From positions 557,572-596,080 of the forward strand of contig WELA01010114.1 of NCBI GenBank assembly GCA_009602735.1: 38,509 nt of DNA, in the 5' to 3' direction. The DNA comes from Mesotaenium endlicherianum. Its lineage: Eukaryota; Streptophyta; Zygnematophyceae; Zygnematales; Mesotaeniaceae. The stretch's first letter is position 1, and the number at the start of each line of letters is the position of its first letter. The position numbers were made by a program, and so were the translations under genes. This document shows positions 21,301 through 29,900 of this stretch, one piece after another. The notes under the pieces are model-generated. The model saw nothing but the letters and a program-made list of their open reading frames with translations, did no database searches and was not told the DNA's origin.

Positions 21301-22591
21301 CTTATAGATATATGTACACATGTACATAGATATATGTGTATCTGTTTATGTCGTACCATACCAATGAGTGGCAGTAAACATGTGAGATGAGTTTGCGCAG
21401 TTGCATGCATGCGTGAAAAAGACGTGCATGAGAGAGTATATATGCGCATGCGCAAATTTGTGACCACACAGACCTGCCGTGTGAACCTTCCTCATCTCCC
21501 TCTACCCCCAAGGACGAGTTGCATAATGTTTAGGGTTTTGCACTTGGGGCTTTGGGGTAGGTTTTCAGTTTTCGGGTTTAGAGTCGTAAGCAGTTTATGC
21601 CTGATATGGATTGAACTCACTTTCAGGAAGCCTCCATTCGCACTATCACAAGTAGGCAGCAATTAGATTGGCTGGAGAAACTGGCACTCTTGAGTCTTAC
21701 ACATTGACGACACACAGCGGAGCTTGTCACAACAACTTAGCCATATGTTTAGGAAGGTAGGTCACATCTGGGGAATCCATGTACGAAAGTTGGCATACAA
21801 GAAGGAAATGGGTGCCTTGATGGTGATTGAAATTTTCTCTCGTCCTTGTTATACAGTTAAAATGGTAGAAACTAAGCTTCCCGTACCTTGTCCCTGATTT
21901 CAGGAAACATGATGTACTTCTCTGCATTCTCCTTGAAGGCATCCCCTGCCCATGTTTCCAAGGACGTAAACAGCACTTGACGAGAAGAGTAAGAAACAGC
22001 CGACGTAACCAGCACTTGATGAGAAGAGTAAGAAACAGCCTGCCTGGCCACGTTTTCTTCCTCACTCTGCCTGCTCTCAAGTGACTACGTGGACAATGTG
22101 ATCCTCCGGTAGCAATAACATTTTTTCTTCGCCTCACTCTCCCTGTGGCAGCTTTGATTAAGAGCGAACAGTTCTGCGTTGGCACATAGGACTTGCATTG
22201 CCTACGTCATTTCTTGGAGTTGAGCCTGGCATGGAAAAGTATTTCACAGAATGAATGCGATCAATGACTTGACATGCCTATTGGCAGTTCCTCGTACGTG
22301 CACCCTTCAAAATATAAATGCAGTGTAAAGAGCTGCATGCTTAATCCTCTCACCATCTTCATGGATTGCTATCTTGATATTCTCAAAGAGCTGCAGCACT
22401 CCAGCTGGGACGATATACTCAGCGCCACCTTGGCAACCGACGCGGAAGTACTTGCTGCAGTCTGTCACTCTCACAGGGATAGCAGGAGCGTCTGAGGATT
22501 GGGCTACTAATATTTGAATTTCAGTGGCGCAGTAGCTCTTTCCCTTCTGTTTCCAAGGCTTGGTTCTCAAACTCTGTGGGTCCATGGGCAT
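8026..22591 (-). CDS. SKP1-like / F-box / leucine-rich-repeat fusion protein
   Basis: About 22 short exons join in phase. Exons (minus strand): 22591-22354, 21975-21887, 21116-20991, 20369-20232, 19278-19162, 18097-17879, 17389-17331, 16793-16682, 15997-15904, 15644-15582, 15028-14948, 14832-14797, 14586-14553, 14478-14435, 14036-13930, [gap], 12657-12571, 12073-11805, 11087-11022, 9678-9568, 8774-8727, 8187-8026. One small exon (phase 0 to 1) is needed between 20991 and 20369; 20693-20657 is a candidate. The model gives about 778 residues: SKP1-like (about 35-210), F-box (about 214-255), a helical linker, then about ten RNI-type LRRs to the end. By family knowledge F-box/LRR proteins select substrates for SCF ubiquitin ligases and SKP1 links them to cullin; here both seem to sit on one chain. 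The last exon may end at a GTAAGT donor (8089) instead of the stop at 8028-8026. The start ATG is uncertain: CAG before 22494 could be an acceptor. Confidence 0.75.
9346..9369. repeat. (CA)n microsatellite
   Basis: Pure CA dinucleotide run, in the intron between LRR exons 9678-9568 and 8774-8727. Confidence 0.95.
9782..9852. repeat. (CG)n-(CA)n-(CG)n compound microsatellite
   Basis: Alternating purine-pyrimidine tract: CG-rich flank, about 37 bases of CA, then a CG flank. It lies just upstream of LRR exon 9678-9568 in transcript order. It explains the long Cys/Val/Arg/Ala-rich open frames seen here on both strands. Confidence 0.95.
11397..11436. repeat. (CG)n(CA)n microsatellite
   Basis: Short CG run followed by 34 bases of CA in the intron between LRR exons 11895 side and 11087-11022. 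Confidence 0.95.
12139..12213 (+). pseudogene. MMT: Methionine S-methyltransferase-like fragment, antisense in an intron
   Basis: The plus strand encodes VEEAIAVLKPN followed by GVLILNMGGRPGQA. This closely resembles a stretch of plant methionine S-methyltransferase (pattern VEEGI.VIKPMGI.IFNMGGRPGQ), the enzyme that makes S-methylmethionine. Only about 25 codons are recognisable. No good acceptor precedes it (a G/A-rich run instead), and a single undetermined base at 12215 follows inside a G run. It lies in the intron between LRR exons 12657-12571 and 12073-11805, on the other strand. It may be a captured gene fragment, a real exon of a nested gene whose other exons I did not find, or an assembly join. 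Confidence 0.5.
12215..12215. other. Single undetermined base
   Basis: One n sits in a G-rich run immediately after the methionine S-methyltransferase-like fragment, so sequence continuity here is doubtful. Confidence 0.95.
12816..13662. other. Assembly gap (847 n)
   Basis: A run of n flanked by C-rich, low-complexity sequence. It lies within the SKP1/F-box/LRR gene between two LRR exons whose phases (1 and 1) are compatible, so whole exons may be hidden here. Any open frame crossing it is meaningless. Confidence 0.99.
13741..13960. repeat. Degenerate tandem repeat of about 73-76 bp, three copies
   Basis: The block GACAATC-[cg]-TACGGTC-...-GAGCG recurs with starts at 13770, 13846 and 13919. 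The rightmost copy overlaps the 3' end and donor of LRR exon 14036-13930 (coding ALILD). The other two copies lie in the following intron and keep the exon-like part and the GT-containing junction (CC|GTGCG, CC|GTAGG). Confidence 0.7.
16211..16318. repeat. Interrupted (CA)n microsatellite
   Basis: CA/CG-interrupted dinucleotide repeat in the intron between LRR-module exons 16793-16682 and 15997-15904. Confidence 0.9.
16557..16641 (+). repeat. G-rich minisatellite (GGGCAGGGGRCA-type)
   Basis: About seven imperfect 7- to 14-base units of GGGCAGGGG/ACAGGGG. Runs of four to six G make G-quadruplex formation possible on the plus strand. Located about 40 bases past the donor of exon 16793-16682. 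Confidence 0.85.
17331..19278 (-). CDS. F-box module and linker of the fusion gene
   Basis: The exon at 19278-19162 encodes LPTDLAACVASCLRPDALL, matching the F-box pattern LP.EL...I.S.L.P..LL. It joins in phase (G|AC) to 18097-17879, which opens with DSEGLWRKHC, the usual F-box end (LW+.LC), and continues with WRLYLPSPSWKAVFVAAKLQ, a helical linker typical of long F-box proteins. The exon at 17389-17331 follows one of the longest pyrimidine tracts in the window and encodes FLAEVARWGKHAHAHS. The F-box exon has no ATG of its own, and an in-frame TGA lies in the intron just upstream, so it must be joined to an upstream exon. That supports the fusion rather than a separate F-box gene. Confidence 0.7.
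18309..18350. repeat. (CA)n microsatellite
   Basis: Forty-two bases of CA in the intron between the two F-box-module exons. Confidence 0.95.
18517..18545. repeat. (CCCAG)n pentanucleotide repeat
   Basis: About five units of CCCAG in an F-box-module intron. The same pentamer recurs at 29607-29641. Confidence 0.9.
20232..22591 (-). CDS. SKP1-like module of the fusion gene
   Basis: Exon 1 encodes IPVRVTDCSKYFRV, in the position of the SKP1 opening strands (IKL.SSDG..FEV). Exon 2 ends IMFPEIRDK, and exon 3 continues with CERVLGQVMEVVLRY, aligning with the SKP1 stretch PLPNV...IL.KVI.WC..H. The exon at 20369-20232 has VPMW and then AMELLAAAHYLGQHGLLDL, a close match to the SKP1 core (IPVWD...ELILAANYLDIKGLLDL), followed by MVACHLA in the place of TVA.MI. 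The usual SKP1 C-terminal helices (EEIRKTFNI...) are absent. The chain passes directly into the F-box exon with matching phase (G|AC). A BTB-type assignment was considered; the LLDL...VA pattern favours SKP1. Confidence 0.68.
20853..20985. repeat. Degenerate telomere-like hexamer array
   Basis: Recurrent TTAGGGT / GGGTTAG / AAGCCTTAGGG units on the plus strand, in the intron beside SKP1-like exon 21116-20991. Similar but weaker stretches occur at about 11115-11235 and 21525-21595. Confidence 0.6.
21963..22040. repeat. Two 39-bp direct repeats spanning a splice acceptor
   Basis: Units 21963-22001 and 22002-22040 are identical except for two bases. Each contains on the minus strand the same pyrimidine-rich acceptor (CTTCTC[AG]TCAAG). 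The downstream copy provides the acceptor of SKP1-like exon 2. The upstream copy could be used instead and would add 13 in-frame residues without a stop. Confidence 0.85.
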
Positions 22592-23247
22592 ACCTCTATC
22601 TAAAGGATATGTGACACGAGAGGAGAAAGAATATGTGATTGGGTGTGAGGCAGCGGCTCATACATTTTACATCCTTCAAAACAGCAGAAGGCAATTTATT
22701 TCTTACTTGGGCAACATAATTCAGCTGCACTGGTTATGTTTACAAGAGCTTCATGCATCACAGGGCAGGAATAAGGGGCCATTGCACTGGCACAAAATTG
22801 GTTCATACATTAGATGTTCAAATAATAGACATGCTACTTCGCGTTGCTACTTAAGCAGAGTGGGTCAAGCTGGGCAGCACTGGGCAGGGCAACACAAGAC
22901 AATAACAAATTCAAGCGAATCATGGTTGACTAAAGGAAGTCGTAGAGTAGTTTCGTTGACTGCTATAGGCACCAACCTCATTCGTTACATGCAGTCGATA
23001 TAGAACGCACATCGGTCGAAATACCATTCGGATGTTATAACTCGCTAGAGAACGAGCACGATATAATAGAAGAGCTAGTCTAAGGATCTAAGTACTTGAA
23101 GCAGGGATTCCACACTGTGTATCGCCACAACTGATGCAAGAATAAGGTCAAGTTACTTACATATCGCTGGCAACCACTACAGCAGCTCCTGTTTCTTCGA
23201 GTTAGAATATAGTGTGTTAGTCGTCCTATAGCCATTGCCTTGTAAGT
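22592..23247. promoter_or_regulatory. Divergent intergenic region between fusion gene and Asterix gene
   Basis: About 650 bases separate the two head-to-head coding starts (minus at 22591, plus at 23248), so promoters for both genes should lie here. No TATA box at a convincing position or known regulatory motif was identified. A plus-strand open frame at 22560-23003 overlaps fusion exon 1 and has no recognisable product. Confidence 0.4.
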
Positions 23248-24676
23248 ATGGCATTAATCACTGAGACTGGGCCAGCAGAAACTGACAAGCCTACTTCGAC
23301 GTCAGGGAAGAAGTCAGGCTCAGCAAAGTCCGTAGTTAACGATCCAAGAATGCCGAGTGCGAGGAAGCCCTACTTTCCGCCGATTCTAAGGCCTGAGGAT
23401 ACACCTTTCGACTTTTCTAGCATGATTGCCATCATTTTTGGCATACTCGGCGTTATGCTCAGAGTATAAATCACTCCCCTCGCCTTGTTGCCATATTGAT
23501 TGAGGCTTCCCTTACCTATGTACACATGGTTCATCGTACTCTGAAAGCAGATACTACACATCCTATATTTTTCCCCCTTTTTTTTCATGACTAAGAGGCT
23601 TCTTGCGAAGATACTGCAGCTCTACCTTCGCTTGAAACCTCAACAGAGGCTTTTCTTAGAAGCCACGAAGTAACTTGTTGAATACTTGTTTATCACTCTT
23701 GCTGGGTGGCTGGTCAAAAGAGGGAAGAGCCATACACCTCTTGAATGGTCAATAGCGAAGGCTTGCAGACCACGTAGTTGAGGAAATGAGCATGCGAATG
23801 CGGGACAAGGGTGAATGTTTCATACTGCCTAAGTGCAAGGAGCTTGCTCCCGCACTGGCTAAGCGCAAGGAAGAAGTAGGAAGAGTCAGAGGGCTTTGCC
23901 TTTTTCATTGTCTTGGTCCTCGGATTTTATTTTTTTTCTCTTTTTTTGAAAAGGTTGAACTTGGGGTACTGCCTCTGCATGTCGGAGGCACACATTCCAG
24001 CTGATGCAGGGAACTGCGTGCAACTTGATGCTAATATTCTCACCATGTTATCTTGTCAAGCTATTTCTTGCCTGCACTGTCAAGCTAGTCCTTACCTACA
24101 CAGATGTGCAAGGTCCTTACGGTTAAGGTTAGCCATCCCTTCGCTGTAGGTCAGTAAATAAGACTCACTTCTTTTGTGTTTATGGTGTTCTTCAACTGGG
24201 CAGCAACGATGGGCTCTGTGGACGTCAGTTCTCTTCACTGCACAAGCTCTAGCGAACATGCGGAACGCAGAGACTGATCTGAAGCAGATCGTTTGCGCCC
24301 TCACGTAAGCCACTCCCCCTGGTGGTCGTGGCTGTCAGGATGATTGTCACTTCTTTGTGAGCCCCTGTCTTGTTTCTGGAAGGCTGCCTGGGTACCTCAT
24401 GCAGATCGTCTAAGTATCCAGTAAGTCTTCATGTTGTACAGCCTTGCAACATATTTTCCATTGTTTTCATCGCAGATTGCCGCATGGCACCAGTTCAGGG
24501 GCCATAAAGCTGTGGCTGCTCTCAGAGTCTAGGATCTTTTCGAGGATATTGCTAGAAAAAAGCACGAGCACCTTGGCTCGTGAAGTTGTACCATCTGAGC
24601 CTGGCAAACTAATGCGTGCAGGTTTTCCGCAATGGGCATCATGACCATCTACTTTGCTCCCAACCAGCGGCCGTAG
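23248..24676 (+). CDS. WDR83OS: PAT complex subunit Asterix homologue
   Basis: Three exons, 23248-23463, 24204-24304 and 24622-24676, join in phase (0, then 2) with donors GTATAA and GTAAGC and acceptors GGCAG and GTGCAG, giving a complete 123-residue protein. The family signature is clear: DPRMPSARKPYFPPI, then FDFSSMIAIIFGILGVML, then ALWTSVLFTAQALANMRN, ETDLKQI, and FSAMGIMTIYFAPNQRP at the end. The protein has three hydrophobic segments, as expected for Asterix, a small ER membrane protein that with CCDC47 forms the PAT chaperone for multi-pass membrane proteins during insertion. The middle region resembles plant members more than animal ones. The N-terminal 30 residues are a Ser/Thr/Lys-rich extension, longer than in most members (about 100-110 residues). 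Divergent from the fusion gene. Confidence 0.9.
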
Positions 24677-26893
24677 ACAGCGCAAGTATGCCTTACTTGA
24701 GAGCACTGTAAGGGAAGGAGCCCTCTGTGGCAAGCTGCTCCCATCTTGGACAGGATTTCCTCCTCAAACTTCCTACACGTTGTGCTCTTGGTGAGGACTT
24801 CTGCCATTTGTGAAGAGATTCCAATCCAACAAAGGGGGCATGAATAGGGGGGACCCAGATGAAGGTGGTCAATATGATGCAGGAGGAGTCTCTGCCTGTT
24901 CACCATCCACTCTGTCAGTCTCGGGCTCTTGTGCAGAGCCTGGGCTAGGCAAGGAGTTAAAATATTGTAAAAGAGGTTGTAGCTTGTTTTGTCCTTTGTG
25001 GTTCTTGTAGATGATCGTCAGAGCTGAGCATTGCTCTGAGTTATAAGTCTGTGCCTTTCCCAGAAGCAGCGGGGTAGTGATGTGATATCTCTTGTGCTGG
25101 AGCAAAGCTTGGAACTTCTGCTCAGCTTGGAGCTTGCTATTCACAGTATCTTCAGGTATATTCACCCAGGGGGTCGGGAGTTATTTGGTATAAAAGGTTA
25201 AGACAGGAAGACGGATGAAGAATTTGATTAAACTTGTTTCTTCATGTGCTTCTTCTCTTAGTGATCTGGCACCTGTTATCTTGTGCGCTTTCGTTGCTTG
25301 CTTAGTCTCACCTAACGTTTTATGATGTCCTTAGGTAGGCCCTGATAAGAAGAGTTTCAAGCTCTTCCATGTAGTAGCCTGTATAGTGTAGAGGGCGGCA
25401 CTAAGATAGATATACGTTTTCAAGTGAAGGTATGCTGTTCTGTAGAACTAGCAGGTACTTTCTCTCTCAGTTGTGCTATCATGGGAGGCCCTGATGTCTA
25501 GTGACTATCTCATATTTATATGAATCAAATCTCCCCACAAAATGAATAGAGATGTTCGGTTTTAATGCAGGCGTAGCGTGTTTTGAGGGATGCGTATTTG
25601 CACATAAAAGGCAAAGTTCAGTGTTCCTTTCCCCCCAAACACCTTCTACCTGGCCGATTGTACGAAACTCTCTCTAAATTGCTACTCACCACAATATATG
25701 AAAGAGATACAATCCAGGCCTACACCTTTAAAGCAAGGTTACATCGTGCAGCATACTAGCCCAAAACAATACTCAAGTTAAGTATACTACAGCGTACTAA
25801 GCAAACTTTGATGAATAAAATATGTTAGAGAAAAAACCCTTTTGGTGCAAGAGGGGGGTCGGCAGAATGTGTTATAAAGATGGTGTACCTTCTGACCAAG
25901 TGTATTTGATCTAGACCCTTGTTTCAAAAAAAAGTCAATTTCAGTGATGTTGTACACATATGCCGAAGTGTAAGGCAAAAACTGCGGCGCGTACTGAGTG
26001 TACTAAGCACTTTACGGTGTAGCAAACTTAGTGAACTGGCAGCGCATGTACCGAACTAAGTGTACAATCGTAACCTTGCTTTACAAAACTCAAACGTACC
26101 TTGTGCGTACCTCTACATTTATGTTTCATAGGATTGTCTTTTGCATCTGCTAGTGCCGGCGACATAATTTATATATGTATGCATATACAAAGTGATTTGT
26201 TTGTACCATTTGCATTCCCAGTCTTCTCGGCAAGGCAAGGTACTCCTTTGTATAACTAGGGAGTTGCCTACCACTAAATTTTGCGATGTTGGGCGTAATA
26301 TTGTATTTTTAATAAAATAGTTTGGTACAAGTGAAATCTCCGAACCACATGTTGGGCACTTACTTGAGGCGTAACTTCTTTGCTACATTCAAAAATAGTA
26401 CAATCGGCAAACTTTTAGGTGCCACTAGAGTCCGGTATGCTCCATTTCACTTTGGTACGTAAAGTCAGATCTCTGTGACTTTACAACTAGTTACGTTAGG
26501 AAAAACCTTTATGTATTAGTATAGTTAGTATGCTAATCGTAATGTTTGTGTATCACAACAATTTGTACTCGGGACCTAGTTTTGAGGTACTACAACTGTT
26601 GGTGTTTTTGACGCAGTTTCAAGTATCTTTGAAGACTGGTACGTAAGTCGGAATTTCCTGCGTACCAAAAGAGGAAGCGTAATGTTTTAGTACCTATAGA
26701 GGCTGGTAAGTTAAGGCCTACTGTTGTCATAATCTAGAAGTCTCGTACCCTAAAGCTGAAAACGGCGTGCCAGCACACTAATAGGCAAAATTTGTACCAG
26801 AAAGTTTTGTACGCTAGACGCAGTTTCACAGGCTGTTTTATAATGAGGTGCTACTCAATTGAGGCACATTCAATGACAACAAAACTCAAGAAA
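24677..26893. other. Convergent intergenic region
   Basis: Lies between the 3' ends of the Asterix (plus) and YAE1 (minus) genes. Minus-strand open frames at 24467-25165 include DSESSHSF, reminiscent of a retroelement protease motif (D[ST]G.SHSF) but lacking the catalytic DSG/DTG; no reverse transcriptase was seen. The right half is AT-rich, carries a MITE-like element and is rich in GTAC. Confidence 0.4.
25731..26081. mobile_element. MITE-like element with TA target-site duplication
   Basis: The 12-base ends AAGCAAGGTTAC (25731-25742) and GTAACCTTGCTT (26070-26081) are perfect inverted repeats, each flanked directly by TA (25729-25730 and 26082-26083). Similarity continues imperfectly inward. 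The 351-bp length, lack of a coding frame and TA flanks fit a non-autonomous Tc1/mariner-type MITE. Family assignment is inference. Confidence 0.65.
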
Positions 26894-27547
26894 CTAACTC
26901 AAAAACGCGCCTAGCTCCGCCTCGACCCTGCGTTGCAGCGCTACTAGTTTGTTGATCACCTCTGCCGCTTCCTCGTCCTGCCCCTCCCCCTCCCCGACCT
27001 GCACCTGTTTTTCCGGCAGAGCATCGCCATCGCGGTGACGGTGACTCCCCTTGTCATTCTTAACATCCTCTAGCTGCCCCCCTCCTCTAGCTCCACATCC
27101 GCAGGCGCCGCTACCGCAGCCGCCGCCTCCGCCGCCCAGCCGGCTACCCGCGGCCTGTCCTTCCGACGCCGCCCCTTCAGCCCCACCAGCTTCCTCGCAG
27201 TGTCGGCAAGTGGCGCCACCCGTGCAAGGTGTGCGCGTGCTGTCATAGCCACCCCCATCGGTTTGACCAGCAAGCGGAGCGCCAGGTGTGCTGCCGGCGC
27301 CTTCTTGGCCCCCTCCTTGGCTCCTCTGGGCTGCTTGGGTGCAGAGACACGTAGAGGCAGAGGCTGAGGCAGAGGCAGAGCTGGCTGCGGCTCCTTCTGC
27401 GGAGCCTTCTCTGGCAGAGCTGGCTGCGGCGCCACCTGGGGCACCTTCTGCAGCAGAGCTGGCCGCTGGGACACTCCCTGCAGTGGAGCTGGCTGCGGCA
27501 ACCCTTGCAGCAGAACTGGCTGCGACTCCTTCTGGGGGGGTTCGGGC

Positions 27548-27578
<31 letters not shown>

Positions 27579-29900
27579 CGCTCGGATGCCAGCAGGCCCT
27601 GGTAGTAAGCGAGGCGTGCCTGCTGCGACGAGACGGGCCTGATCTCGTCGTTGGCGGCCAGCAGGCGCCTCCTGGCGTCGCCCGATTGGACGAGAAGCTC
27701 CTGCAGCCCGGGCTTGAGCGCTGCAAAGGTGCTGCGCGCACAAATGCATGCGTGCGTCGAAAGGGAAGAAGACGAGAGGGGCACGGAGGCAGAGGATGAG
27801 CACCACAGAGGCAGAGGTGAGAATGAACGCAAGGTTATTGTATACAAGCAAGAGCTGGTGCGATTGCCCAAGGTCGTGCTCACTCAGGCCGAGATGTCAA
27901 GGGGTGCGTCAATGTCATCATTGTCTCGGGCACATTTAAAGCTCCAAGCTCACGCAGTCACACATATTACACACACAGCACACACGCAAGCACATGCACA
28001 CGCACACTGAGCAAGAGCAGCGCACACGCAGGAGAGGAGTGTTAAATTGAGGGGAAATTATGAAATGGGCAGTTCCAACACGGACTGCTGCCTCAGCGCC
28101 AAGATCTCCACTCGTCACCATTATTTCAAACCCCCTCTTAGCAGAATCCTTGTACTCACTTCCTGATTCTCAAGACCTCAACCCAGTAAGTACCAAACAT
28201 ATGTACCAACAGCAGCAGACAACTTATCCCTTCGGTGCATCAAATCACGAAGTCAGCAAGCCAGACAGCCAGCCAGCCAGCCAGCCAGGGAAGAGCATTC
28301 CCCTGACTGTGCTGGCTGGTCGCATTGGCTGCCTGGACGAGCAACCCGCCGGGTGAGCCTCCTGAAGCTCTTTGCCCCCAGCTCCACCTCATAGCCCAAC
28401 CCTTCCTAAACCCCGGCTTCGGTTTGGCCTAAGGGTCAGACTAGACTCATGGGCCAAACCCTTCAAGTGATAGGTTGTGTTGTACGCACATGGAGGCATA
28501 CTGCCAGGCCCTCCATCCTCCCCCCCCGGCTCCGTTCAAGGTGAGTGCATCCTGACTGCGCATGAGCCTCATGCAAGGAAAGTCACTCCCACGCTTCTCC
28601 AAGAGCGGCACCCCCCCTGATCTACAGCTGCTTCTCTCCGAGGCAACACCCTCGGTCAAAACGTGGGGATAAGCCCGAGCAAGCCCTTCTCCTTCCTTTC
28701 TTCGGCCCCCTTCAAGGTATGCACACGCGCTCCATGCAAAGCGCCGGCAGGGGAGGAACCAATCTCCCGCTCACTCAAGAGCGCCATTCGACCTTCAGGG
28801 CTGGGAGGTCACGGTCTCAGGTTTCAGGTTTTGGGATCAGCGGCCCTATAGGGCTGGCCTGCAGACGCATGCATGCAGATGCGTGCACTTGCATGCACGG
28901 GCAAACACCTGCAGCGGACGTCTGGGCGCCTACTCGCACGACGAAGACAGTGAGAGAGCCAGCCTCGCAGAAGGGACTGGTCAACATGGAGAATATATAC
29001 AAGGAATATGCTTGAAGTGGAAAGGAGTCGACGTGGAGGCTAAGGGGGCCGCTTTCCGGCGCTCTCAGGTTGGCCCCATGTCCAGAGTGCAACGCAAGGT
29101 TTTAAACTTGGCTCACAAATTGGCACTTACAGGTAGGCACACACAGGGAGGCTGTGTGGCACAGCAAATGGGGAGTAAGCATCGGCAGCTCTGGAGGTCA
29201 TACATGTGCTTGAAGAGTGGTCAACGCGACTTCAATTTGGGGTCAACAGGTGGTCAACGCAGGGTCAACAAAATCTCAACTTCGAGAGACAAGGAGGCGA
29301 AGGTACCAAGCAGCGCCGCGAGCTTGGCCCCACGCCTGCGCAGCTTCCACCGCCTCAATGTAGCCGGCGTTGAAGCCCTCCTGAACTGACGCGTTCTTGC
29401 CAGCTGTCACGCCGTCCCTGTACCCCACCTGGCTCAGCTCACACTCTCTTTGTCAAGGGAAACCGCGCTCCTGCCCGTGCAGGCCGACAGGTGTCCGTGC
29501 ACAAGTATGGGCACGCATAACTTCTGTGTCCGTCTTTGTTTGTGAATTCGAGTGTTTCTGTGCGACTGTGTGCAACTACGAGCAGTGAGAAAAAGTGTGT
29601 GTTTGCCAGCCCAGCCCAGCCCAGCCCAGCCCAGCCCAGCCAACTCCACACAAGACTGTGGGGAGCTACTGACAAAGAGGGCTGGGAGTGGAGACGGAAA
29701 ATATTAACTGCAAGTGAGAGAAGGAGAACAGCTTTCGAAAAAAGTCACAGTGTGGGAAGGGATACGCTTCGGAACTGGGCCTCCCTGGCCCTCCACTCCT
29801 GCTGGATGTCGTCGGATTTGTGCAAATCATCGGCTCCGAAGTCATTGCCGAAGAAGTCGTCTTCGCCGTGGTCGCGGGCGCGGCTGCTGCCATTCTCCAT
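26894..29900 (-). CDS. YAE1: YAE1-like protein (cytosolic Fe-S assembly adaptor)
   Basis: Three exons, 29900-29766, 29428-29307 and 27731-26894, join in phase (0, then 2) to 364 residues. The N-terminus is acidic and has DDIQQEWRAREAQF, the usual lead-in of the family. Exon 2 opens with VGYRDGVTAGKNASVQEGFN and continues with AGYIEAVEAAQAWGQARG, the deca-GX3 glycine-every-fourth-residue helix diagnostic of YAE1. The last exon starts TFAALKPGLQELL. By family knowledge Yae1 with Lto1 recruits the ABC protein Rli1/ABCE1 to the cytosolic Fe-S targeting complex. Unlike the compact family, this copy has a tail of more than 200 residues: a poly-Gln run (nine codons), Ala/Ser-Glu-Gly repeats, Gly/Cys-rich sequence and a final short helix (VINKLVALQRRVEAELG). 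A TGG Trp codon split in the genome at 29307 becomes TGC Cys after splicing. Confidence 0.87.
29607..29641. repeat. (CCCAG)n pentanucleotide repeat
   Basis: Seven units of CCCAG in intron 1 of the YAE1-like gene. Confidence 0.9.

Noticed and set aside
22560..23003. 147-codon plus-strand open frame upstream of the Asterix gene
   Set aside because: It overlaps the antisense of fusion exon 1, has no family motif, and lies in the expected divergent promoter region.
24467..25165. Minus frames with DSESSHSF, possible retroelement protease or gag remnant
   Set aside because: The catalytic DSG/DTG is missing, no reverse transcriptase or repeats accompany it, and part overlaps Asterix exon 3 on the other strand. 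Too weak to annotate.
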